From assembly GCA_031276435.1 (NCBI GenBank), contig JAISNB010000103.1, positions 1 through 25,475 on the forward strand: a DNA stretch of 25,475 bases. The letters run 5' to 3'. Of this stretch, positions 20,103 through 25,475 are shown piece after piece; within the stretch, counting starts at the first letter, position 1, and the number at the start of each line of letters is the position of its first letter. Made by a program: the position numbers and the translations under genes. Source of the DNA: Burkholderiaceae bacterium. Its GTDB lineage: Bacteria > Pseudomonadota > Gammaproteobacteria > Burkholderiales > Burkholderiaceae_C. Under the pieces are notes generated by a model, which was given only the letters and a program-made list of their open reading frames with translations, made no database searches and was not told the origin of the DNA.

Positions 20103-21104
20103 ATGAAACTCGCTACTTATCAGGACGGATCCCGCGACGGGCAATTGGTTGTGGTCGCACGCGATCTGCAAACGGCGCATTACGCCACGGGCATTGCCAG
20201 CCGGTTGCAGCAGGTGCTGGATGACTGGAATTTCATCTCGCCCCAATTGCAAGACTTGTACGAAGCGCTCAACATGGGCAAGGCGCGCCATCCCTTTGCC
20301 TTCGAGCCTGAACGCTGCATGGCGCCCCTGCCGCGCGCGCACCAGTGGCTGGGCGCGCAGGCTTGTGCCAGCCATGTGGCGCTGGTGTATCCCGCGCCGG
20401 GCAAGGCGCTGCCCGGCGGGCGGCGCGCCGTCGCGTTGATGGCCCCGGATGGCGCGTCCGGTTTTGCAGGGCCGCGCGCGCGCATTGCGGGGCTTGATCC
20501 CGCGCAGGACATCGATTTTGAGGCGGGCATTGCCGCCATAACCGGCGATGTGCCCGCGGGCGTTGCGGCCGAGCAGGGGCTGGAAGCGGTGCGCTTGCTC
20601 ATGCTGGTCAACAGCGTGCATTTGCGCGCGGTGCAGGCGCGCGAGCTGGAACGCGGCTTTGGCTTTGCGCAAAGCCAGCCTTGCCGGACGTTCAGCCCCG
20701 TGGCGGCAACGCCGGACGAACTGGGCGAAGCCTGGCGGGACGGGCGCGTGCACCTGGGCCTGCAAACCAGTTGGAATGGGCGCAAGGTGGGCCTTTGCGA
20801 TGCCGGATCGGGCATGCAACTGCATTTTGGTCAATTGGTGGCGCAGGCGGCCAAGGCGCGCGCGCTGCACGCGGGCTGCGTGATTGGCAGCGGCGCGCTG
20901 GGCAATCTGGCGCTCGAAGCATCGGGGGACCGTGGCGATCTGCCCAAGGGTTTTGCCAGCATTGCCGAAAAACGGGCCGTGGAAATTTTGCAAGAAGGCG
21001 CGGCCAGCACCGGCTTTCTGCAACCCGGAGATGTCGTGCGCATGGAGATGAAGGGGCGCGATGGCGTGTCGGTGTTTGGCGCCATCGAGCAAACGCTGGC
21101 GTAA
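20103..21104 (+). CDS. Fumarylacetoacetate hydrolase family protein, possibly non-catalytic
   Basis: A 333-aa protein of the FAH superfamily with the N-terminal FAH-type domain (MKLATYQDGSRDGQLVVVAR and WNFISPQLQDLYEALN) and the hydrolase fold after about residue 115. Late signatures are well kept: TFSPVAATPDELGEAW, WNGRKVGLCDAG, SIAEKRAVEIL, GDVVRMEMKGRDGVSVFGAI. The usual metal-binding positions, however, are changed. The GGSD-type aspartate aligns with S119, the EAE pair reads E140-A-G142, the NDVSLR aspartate reads S171, and the QSKP lysine reads Q192. By recall of the family these residues bind Mg/Ca and substrate, so activity may be lost. The frame is intact. The start is chosen because MKLAT is the family N-terminus. 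The SD is weak. Confidence 0.88.
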   Translation: MKLATYQDGSRDGQLVVVARDLQTAHYATGIASRLQQVLDDWNFISPQLQDLYEALNMGKARHPFAFEPERCMAPLPRAHQWLGAQACASHVALVYPAPGKALPGGRRAVALMAPDGASGFAGPRARIAGLDPAQDIDFEAGIAAITGDVPAGVAAEQGLEAVRLLMLVNSVHLRAVQARELERGFGFAQSQPCRTFSPVAATPDELGEAWRDGRVHLGLQTSWNGRKVGLCDAGSGMQLHFGQLVAQAAKARALHAGCVIGSGALGNLALEASGDRGDLPKGFASIAEKRAVEILQEGAASTGFLQPGDVVRMEMKGRDGVSVFGAIEQTLA

Positions 21105-21356
21105 CGCCGCCCCGCCGGGCGGGTGGTGGCGCGCCTGCCGCGTGCCGCGTTTATCTGGTTTGATTTCACGTATCATCGGCACTGCCCAGATCGGACGGTG
21201 CCAGGCGCGCCTGCGATTTTTGGGCGTTTTTGCGTTTTTCGTGGCGGCAGCCATGAACTGGCTCCCCCGGATGGCAATGGGCAACTCACAATTGGATCGG
21301 AACGGCAAGGCGGCGCTGGCAGGCAGCGGTGCGCCCTTGCGCAGGAGCCGCGCGCC
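21105..21356 (+). other. Gap before the glycosyltransferase gene; weak promoter only
   Basis: No supported gene occurs here. A GC-rich hairpin without T-run follows the FAH-like stop. TATCAT at 21171-21176 could be a -10, with only poor -35 candidates (around 21148-21155). AGGAG at 21343-21347 serves the next gene. Confidence 0.35.
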
Positions 21357-22460
21357 ATGATCTGGCTGTCCTTTGTCGCGTCCCTGGTCGCGTTTCTGGT
21401 CTCGGGCATGCTGGTGCGCTATTCGCGTGGCCGCATCGTGAGCTATGGCAAAGACAAGCCCCAGTGCTTTCACAGCGGCGAGGTGCCGCGCGTGGGCGGC
21501 ATTGCCCTGCTGGCGGGCATCGGCGTGTCCTGGAGCCTGGGCATGGTGCAAACCTTTTTCTGGGGCGATCCGGGCGCGCTGCGCATGGGCCTGTGGGCGG
21601 CGTTCTGGCTGCTGGCCATGTTGCCCGCCACAGCGGGCGGCATTGCCGAAGATCTGACCCAGCGCATGACGGTGCGCTATCGCCTGGCGCTGACCAGCGC
21701 CTCGGCCATCCTGGCCGTGTGGTGGCTTGGCCTGTCCGTGCCGCGCTTTGGCATTGCCGAAGTGGACGCGCTGCTGGAGGCCGCGCCGTGGGTTGGCGTG
21801 GCCATTGCGCTGCTGGCCATTGCGGGCTTGCCGCACGCCTTCAACATCATCGACGGCTACAACGGCCTGGCGGGCATGGTGGCGCTGATTGTGTGCCTGG
21901 CGCTGGCGCATGTGGCGCTCCAGGTGGGCGATCGCGCGCTGGCGGCCATTCTGGTGTCCATGGCGGCGTCCACCGTCGGTTTCCTGGTGTGGAATTACCC
22001 GCGCGGCATATTGTTCTCGGGCGATGGCGGCGCCTATGTCTGGGGCCTGGTGATTGCGCTGGCCAGCCTGGCGCTGGTGCAACGGCATGCCGAAGTGTCG
22101 CCCTGGTTTCCCATGCTGCTGCTGGTTTATCCGGTCTGGGAAACCCTGTTTTCCATCTACCGCAAGCTGCGGCGCGGCGTATCGCCGGGCGTGGCCGACG
22201 CGCTGCATTTCCACCAGTTGATTTACCGGCGCATCGTGCGCGAGGTGTTCGACGACGATGCCGCGCGCCGCATGCTCATGCGCAACAACCGCACATCGCC
22301 CTACCTGTGGGCCTTCACGCTGCTGACGGTGGTGCCAGCGGTGCTGTTTTGGCGCAACACGCCGGTACTCATGGCGTTTTGCGCGCTGTTTGCCATCGGC
22401 TACGTGGCGGCGTATCTGGCCATCATCCGTTTCAAGCTGCCCGGCTGGCTGCAACGCTAG
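21357..22460 (+). CDS. WecA/MraY-type polyprenyl-phosphate glycosyl-1-phosphate transferase (GT4 family)
   Basis: A 367-aa integral membrane protein with about ten hydrophobic segments. It should transfer a sugar-1-phosphate from a UDP-sugar to undecaprenyl phosphate, starting a surface glycan such as O-antigen or another envelope polymer. Family landmarks are KDKPQCFHSGEVPRVGGIA near the start and the acidic pair E98-D99 (EDLTQRMTVRYR), where MraY and WecA have DD. Next are N163-I-I-D166-GYNG, G222-D223-GG and the cytoplasmic H284-F-H286 motif. MraY itself is unlikely because the neighbours are not cell-wall genes and the motif forms are WecA-like. The ATG has AGGAG nine bases upstream. The substrate cannot be told from sequence. 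Confidence 0.85.
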   Translation: MIWLSFVASLVAFLVSGMLVRYSRGRIVSYGKDKPQCFHSGEVPRVGGIALLAGIGVSWSLGMVQTFFWGDPGALRMGLWAAFWLLAMLPATAGGIAEDLTQRMTVRYRLALTSASAILAVWWLGLSVPRFGIAEVDALLEAAPWVGVAIALLAIAGLPHAFNIIDGYNGLAGMVALIVCLALAHVALQVGDRALAAILVSMAASTVGFLVWNYPRGILFSGDGGAYVWGLVIALASLALVQRHAEVSPWFPMLLLVYPVWETLFSIYRKLRRGVSPGVADALHFHQLIYRRIVREVFDDDAARRMLMRNNRTSPYLWAFTLLTVVPAVLFWRNTPVLMAFCALFAIGYVAAYLAIIRFKLPGWLQR

Positions 22461-22482
22461 GCGGCGGCGCGCGCGAATCGGG

Positions 22483-22488
22483 CACAAT
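22483..22488 (+). promoter_or_regulatory. Possible -10 box for argB
   Basis: CACAAT in the 75-base gap before argB resembles -10 boxes seen upstream of Burkholderiales genes. No convincing -35 is visible. Confidence 0.25.
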
Positions 22489-22535
22489 CGGCGCATTCAC
22501 CGATGATGCGCGCCCGTCGCAAGGCGCTGTGGGTC

Positions 22536-23435
22536 ATGACCGATTCCCCCCCTTTCATTGCCGCGCGCGACAAGGCGCAAATTCTGGCGCAGGCGCTCCC
22601 GTACATCCGCAAGTACCACGGCAAGACCATGGTCATCAAATACGGCGGCAACGCCATGACCGATCCTGCGTTGCAGGCCGCGTTTGCCGAAGACGTGGTG
22701 CTGCTCAAACTGGTGGGCATCAACCCGGTGGTGGTGCACGGCGGCGGCCCGCAAATTGAATCGGCGCTGAAAAAGCTCGGCAAGCAGGGCCATTTCATCC
22801 AGGGCATGCGCGTGACCGACTCAGAAACCATGGATGTGGTTGAATGGGTACTGGCTGGCGAGGTGCAGCAGGACATCGTGGGCCTGATCAACCAGGCGGG
22901 CGGCAAGGCCGTGGGCCTGACCGGGCGCGACGGCGGCCTGATTCGCGCGCGCAAGCTCAAAATGCGCGATCAAAAAAACCCGCGCATCGAACACGACGTG
23001 GGCCAGGTGGGCGAGATCGACCAGATCGACCCCGCTGTGGTCAAGGCGCTGCAAGACGACCGCTTCATCCCCGTCATCAGCCCGCTGGGCTTTGGCGCAG
23101 AAAACGAAAGCTACAACATCAACGCCGACGTGGTGGCCGCCAAGCTGGCTGCGGTGCTGCTGGCTGAAAAACTGCTGATGCTCACCAACATCCCGGGCGT
23201 GCTCGACAAAAGCGGGGCCTTGCTGCCCGATCTGACGCCGCACGACATCGACGCCCTGGTGGCCGACGGCACCATCTCCGGCGGCATGCTGCCCAAGCTG
23301 GCTGGCGCGCTCGATGCCGCCAGAAGCGGTGTGAACGCGGTACACATCATCGATGGCCGGGTGCCGCACGCCATGCTGCTGGAAGTGTTGACCGACCAGG
23401 CTTTCGGCACCATGATTCGTCGGCTGGCGGCCTGA
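22536..23435 (+). CDS. argB: Acetylglutamate kinase
   Basis: ArgB (299 aa) phosphorylates N-acetyl-L-glutamate in the second step of arginine synthesis. Visible motifs are VIKYGGNAM with K35, the phosphate-binding VHGGGPQIE at 67-75, GQVGEIDQID, PLGFGAENESYNINAD, LTNIPGVLDK and SGGMLPKL near the C-terminus. The N-terminal extension of about 30 residues before KYHGKT is the feature of arginine-sensitive hexameric enzymes, absent from the shorter E. coli form, so feedback inhibition by arginine is likely. In-frame ATGs at 22503 and 22506 exist, but the start at 22536 gives the usual MTDxxxxIAxRDKAQIL beginning. slmA follows after 311 bases. Confidence 0.96.
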   Translation: MTDSPPFIAARDKAQILAQALPYIRKYHGKTMVIKYGGNAMTDPALQAAFAEDVVLLKLVGINPVVVHGGGPQIESALKKLGKQGHFIQGMRVTDSETMDVVEWVLAGEVQQDIVGLINQAGGKAVGLTGRDGGLIRARKLKMRDQKNPRIEHDVGQVGEIDQIDPAVVKALQDDRFIPVISPLGFGAENESYNINADVVAAKLAAVLLAEKLLMLTNIPGVLDKSGALLPDLTPHDIDALVADGTISGGMLPKLAGALDAARSGVNAVHIIDGRVPHAMLLEVLTDQAFGTMIRRLAA

Positions 23436-23746
23436 GGTGCCAGCCGCCAGCAAGCCGGGAAATACGCCACAACCCGCACGCCAGCGGCCAGCGCCCGCTT
23501 CTGGCGCGAAAGCCGCTGGCCTGAAGACGCGGAAAACATTCCGCCACCAGTGCGGCAGGCGGTCTTGCATTCATGCGAGAATCGCCCAAGGCCGGTTGGC
23601 GCCGTTGAAGGACGACATCACGTTGGAGCCAGGAAGAACGGGGCGCAAGGCCGCGCAACAGGCGCAAGCCAGGACTGGCCGCCGCGCGCCGCCCTTGTTT
23701 CCTGAAACAGCGTCAGCCACAGCCCCAGGATTTACCCGACACTGAA
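23436..23746 (+). other. argB-slmA gap with a long hairpin
   Basis: This 311-base gap has no supported gene. GCCAGCGGC (23480-23488) pairs perfectly with GCCGCTGGC (23512-23520), with an inner GCGCC/GGCGC stem (23491-23495 and 23503-23507). No T-run follows, so this is at best a weak or Rho-linked terminator or an mRNA-stabilising end. GAGAAT at 23577-23582 could be a -10 for slmA, but no good -35 pairs with it. Confidence 0.45.
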
Positions 23747-24397
23747 ATGCACCCTGATTCTTCAGCATCCGATGCGGCGGGCGGCGCGGGCGAAACTTCG
23801 CAAACCCGCAAGCGCCCCAAGCCCGGCGAGCGCCGGGTCCAGATTTTGCAGGCCCTGGCGACCATGCTGGAGCAGCCCGGCGGCGAGCGCGTGACCACAG
23901 CCGCGCTGGCGGCGCGCTTGCAGGTCAGCGAGGCCGCACTGTACCGCCACTTTGCCAGCAAGGCGCAGATGTTCGAGGCGCTGATCGACTTCATCGAAAG
24001 CAGCGTATTCGGCCTGGTCAACCAGATTTCCGGGCAAACCGAGCCGGGCACGGCGCGCGCGGCGCGCATCGTCGTCATGGCGCTCCAGTTTGGCGAAAAA
24101 AACCCGGGCATGGCGCGCGTGATGGTCGGCGACGCGCTGGTCAATGAGCACGAGCGTTTGCAGCAGCGCATGAACCAGTTTTTCGACAAACTCGAAGCGG
24201 CGCTGCGCCAAAGCCTGCGCGAGGCGGCCCCTTCTTCCGGTGGCAGCGGCAGCGCGACGCCGGAGTCAGACGCCAAGGTGCGGGCATCCATTCTTGCCGC
24301 CTTCATCACCGGGCGCATGCAGCGTTTTGTGCGCTCGGGCTTTCGCGCCAGCCCGACCGATCAGATCCAGCCCGCGCTGGCCTGGCTGCTGTCCTGA
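23747..24397 (+). CDS. slmA: Nucleoid occlusion factor SlmA (TetR family)
   Basis: SlmA (216 aa) binds chromosomal sites and blocks FtsZ ring formation over the nucleoid. After a disordered polar start of about 25 residues, the TetR-type helix-turn-helix (about 49-85) reads VTTAALAARLQVSEAALYRH, then FASKAQMFEALIDF. The SlmA-type ligand/dimer domain follows, with NPGMARVMVGDALVNEHERL and RMNQFFDKLEAALRQ, and ends GRMQRFVRSGF and PALAWLLS. The argB-slmA order is common in this group. The SD is poor, so the exact start within the disordered lead is less certain. A Gly/Ser insertion near residue 165 is a lineage feature. Confidence 0.92.
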   Translation: MHPDSSASDAAGGAGETSQTRKRPKPGERRVQILQALATMLEQPGGERVTTAALAARLQVSEAALYRHFASKAQMFEALIDFIESSVFGLVNQISGQTEPGTARAARIVVMALQFGEKNPGMARVMVGDALVNEHERLQQRMNQFFDKLEAALRQSLREAAPSSGGSGSATPESDAKVRASILAAFITGRMQRFVRSGFRASPTDQIQPALAWLLS

Positions 24398-24405
24398 ATT
24401 TCCAT

Positions 24406-24598
24406 CGTCATTGCGAGGAGCGCGCAGCGCGACGCGGCAATCCATGAAGATCAAGCAAGCGCGCACTTCAACATTGGAAAAACGCCAATGCACAAGCCGC
24501 GCAGCAACATTGCGCAAGCCTTAAACCGCAAAGCCACAGCAGCAGGCAGCGGAAAGGCACTCTGGATTGCCACGTGCCCTGCGGCCCTCGCAATGACG
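24406..24598. repeat. MITE-like unit bounded by inverted repeats
   Basis: The left end at 24406-24443 begins CGTCATTGCGAGG and ends GCGGCAATCC. The right end at 24564-24598 is its inverted copy (GGATTGCC ... CTCGCAATGACG). The interior of about 120 bases has a small perfect hairpin, CATTGG/CCAATG (24472-24490), and no open gene. This shape is that of a non-autonomous miniature element or a paired palindromic repeat of a type scattered in many bacterial genomes. No target-site duplication could be confirmed. Confidence 0.65.
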
Positions 24599-24675
24599 AG
24601 AGCGGAAGGGGTGCACCACATCGGGCGGCACTCGCATGACGCATGCTTTTCCCCTCACTGGCAAAGCAGCAACGC

Positions 24676-24731
24676 ACCCTCACCCAACCCCCCAAGGGGG
24701 CGAGGGCAAAGAATAGATGCGCCGCGCTTGC
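24676..24731 (+). repeat. Second repeat family, copy 1
   Basis: It begins ACCCTCACCC, contains CCCCCCAAGGGGGCGAGGGC and ends with TGCGCCGCGCTTGC. It is matched by a direct copy at 24829-24880, and its central part by an inverted copy at 25246-25265. Confidence 0.65.
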
Positions 24732-24740
24732 CTTCCCTTG

Positions 24741-24777
24741 CTCTCTCCCTTGAGGGAGAGAGTGCCCCGGCAGGGGC
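24741..24777. repeat. Tandem perfect hairpins in the repeat island
   Basis: CTCTCTCCC/GGGAGAGAG (9 bp, loop TTGA) is followed at once by GCCCC/GGGGC (loop GGCA). The stretch from 24674 to 24793 begins GCACCCTCACCC and ends with AGGGTGAGTGC, so the whole block is roughly palindromic. Confidence 0.6.
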
Positions 24778-24828
24778 GAGAGAGGGTGAGTGCAACACCG
24801 ATTCAAGCGCCGCGCTTTGCATGGCAGA

Positions 24829-24880
24829 ACCCCTCACCCCAAGGGGCGAGGGGTAAAGAATACAAATGCGCCGCGCTTGC
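24829..24880 (+). repeat. Second repeat family, copy 2 (direct)
   Basis: It shares with copy 1 the CCCTCACCC start, the AAGGGGCGAGGGG core, AAAGAATA and the TGCGCCGCGCTTGC end. A third fragment of the end (GCGCCGCGCTTTGC) lies at 24807-24820. Confidence 0.65.
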
Positions 24881-24925
24881 TTAAGGTGGTGAGGGCAACG
24901 AAGAGAGGCGCTTGCTCTATCACCT

Positions 24926-24980
24926 TCATTGCGAGGAGCGACGCGACGCGGCAATCCATGAAGATGAAGCAAGCAGCGCG
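24926..24980 (+). repeat. Third copy of the CATTGCGAGG repeat (direct)
   Basis: From TCATTGCGAGGAGCG through GCGGCAATCC to the following ATGAAGATGAAGCAAGC, this matches 24409-24464 almost base for base apart from a short internal difference. A decayed start of a further copy, CGTCATTGGCGAG, is visible at 24992. Confidence 0.7.
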
Positions 24981-25066
24981 CGCCAAAAAGCCGTCATTGG
25001 CGAGCCGAAAGTGAGAACTTTGTCACAATTTCCCCGGTTTTTTACGCTTGCGCGCCTTGCCGCCCG

Positions 25067-25094
25067 TTGCAAAGTCTGTCAATGCGGCTATCAT
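25067..25094 (+). promoter_or_regulatory. Candidate sigma70 promoter reading rightwards
   Basis: TTGCAA at 25067-25072 and TATCAT at 25089-25094 are 16 bases apart. Transcription would start near 25101 and give a leader of about 260 bases before the start codon at 25362. Confidence 0.5.
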
Positions 25095-25173
25095 GGCGTG
25101 GTGTGTTTGTCCAGCCCCGCGCCGGTGAAAGCAAGGGCTGTGCGGCATGCAGGCGGCGTTACCCACCCTCTCT

Positions 25174-25213
25174 GTCCCTGCCGGGACATCTCCCCCGCCG
25201 CCAGCGGGGGAGA
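25174..25213. repeat. Paired hairpins in the leader
   Basis: GTCCC/GGGAC (25174-25187) is followed by a perfect 10-bp stem TCTCCCCCGC/GCGGGGGAGA (25189-25213) with loop CGCCA. Six As follow (25213-25218), so it is not a plus-strand terminator. It resembles the hairpin pair at 24741-24777 in design. Confidence 0.55.
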
Positions 25214-25245
25214 AAAAACACAGAGACCGCGCGCCTGCCTCTGTT

Positions 25246-25265
25246 GCCCTCGCCCCCCTTGGGGG
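25246..25265 (-). repeat. Second repeat family, inverted fragment
   Basis: Its reverse complement, beginning CCCCCAAGG and ending CGAGGGC, matches 24688-24707, the centre of copy 1. Confidence 0.6.
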
Positions 25266-25361
25266 AGATGGCTGAAAGGGGGCAGCGCGGTTTGGGCAGG
25301 CAGCGCATTTTTCAACCATTTTTTCAAACCTTTGGCTCAACTTGCAGCAGGAGAATCCGAA

Positions 25362-25439
25362 ATGCAGATCAATAGCTTAATAAATAATAGTTATAAAAGT
25401 GTTACCCCCCCCCCGAAAATCGAATATAAGCGCCCGTAA
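25362..25439 (+). CDS. Short ORF crossing a C10 tract; possible 5' end of a phase-variable gene
   Basis: The ATG at 25362 has AGGAG at 25349-25353 with an 8-base spacer, the best ribosome site in this stretch. As written, it encodes 25 residues starting MQINSLINNSYKSVTPPP and stops at TAA 25437-25439. The frame crosses ten Cs (25405-25414). With nine Cs it would stay open to the end of the window and continue through KSNISARKFIFCSFFLAAA, which looks like a signal-peptide core. With eleven Cs it would stop soon after the tract. I do not recognise the protein. It may be a genuine small peptide, a switched-off gene, a sequencing slip in the homopolymer, or no gene. The surrounding DNA is AT-rich, unlike the rest of the window. 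Confidence 0.4.
   Translation: MQINSLINNSYKSVTPPPKIEYKRP
25405..25414 (+). repeat. Homopolymeric C10 tract
   Basis: Ten consecutive Cs lie in AT-rich DNA at the start of a putative gene or promoter. Such tracts are prone to slipped-strand length change. Confidence 0.95.
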
Positions 25440-25475
25440 ATTCATATTCTGTTCGTTTTTTCTTGCGGCAGCAGC

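Larger units (their letters stand above)
24398..25361 (+). other. Repeat island without a confident gene
   Basis: About 960 bases after slmA contain only open frames that run through repeats and show no family resemblance. The stretch carries two repeat families in direct and inverted copies and several perfect hairpins, listed separately, and one good promoter near its right end. Confidence 0.75.

Noticed and set aside
19842..22496. 884-codon minus-strand frame
   Set aside because: It is antisense to the FAH-like and glycosyltransferase genes, and its composition is typical of a shadow frame.
24488..25014. Open frames in the repeat island
   Set aside because: They consist of repeat sequence read in arbitrary frames, with no ribosome sites or family features.
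25189..25218. Intrinsic terminator on the plus strand
   Set aside because: The perfect stem is followed by As, not Ts. On the minus strand the T-run precedes the stem.
24406..25265. CRISPR array
   Set aside because: The repeats are few, irregularly spaced, differ in orientation, and have no uniform spacers or nearby cas genes.

Overview
The window is GC-rich bacterial chromosome of a betaproteobacterium, most likely order Burkholderiales and close to Comamonadaceae. The reasons are the order tuf / tRNA-Trp / secE / nusG / rplKAJL / rpoBC, the lengths of RpoB (1370 aa) and RpoC (1414 aa), the L10 N-terminus with a TTG start, a DUF3567 protein, and the rsmB / DUF4390 / ntrY-like / response-regulator cluster. 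This placement rests on recognition of protein sequences and gene order, not on a database search.

Region 1 (1-12767) is the conserved transcription and translation block. It holds the 3' end of tuf, tRNA-Trp, secE, nusG, rplK, rplA, rplJ, rplL, rpoB and rpoC, and closes with a strong intrinsic terminator. Three untranslated leaders (before rplK, rplJ and rpoB) carry strong predicted stem-loops and are the likely sites of ribosomal-protein autoregulation, attenuation or RNase processing.

Region 2 (12771-18308) is a tightly overlapping operon on the same strand: a LemA-like membrane protein, the 16S rRNA cytosine methyltransferase RsmB, a DUF4390 exported protein, an NtrY-like membrane histidine kinase, and its response regulator. 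The regulator has a receiver and a Fis-type helix-turn-helix but lacks the AAA+ sigma54 domain of classical NtrX. A tRNA-Phe gene with its own promoter and terminator follows.

Region 3 (18492-24397) holds two minus-strand genes (DUF3567 and DUF3108), then four plus-strand genes: a fumarylacetoacetate-hydrolase-like protein that appears to have lost its metal ligands, a WecA/MraY-type glycosyl-phosphate transferase, argB and slmA.

Region 4 (24398-25475) has no confident gene. It is a repeat island with at least two repeat families in direct and inverted orientation and several perfect hairpins. It ends in a short AT-rich stretch with a good promoter upstream, a well-placed ribosome binding site, a start codon and a run of ten C residues. 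The run is either in the 5' part of a reading frame or in a promoter spacer, and the arrangement suggests a phase-variable gene just beyond the window. This is the most intriguing signal. The degenerate FAH-family protein and the AAA+-less NtrX-like regulator come next. No CRISPR array, prophage, transposase or complete insertion sequence was seen.
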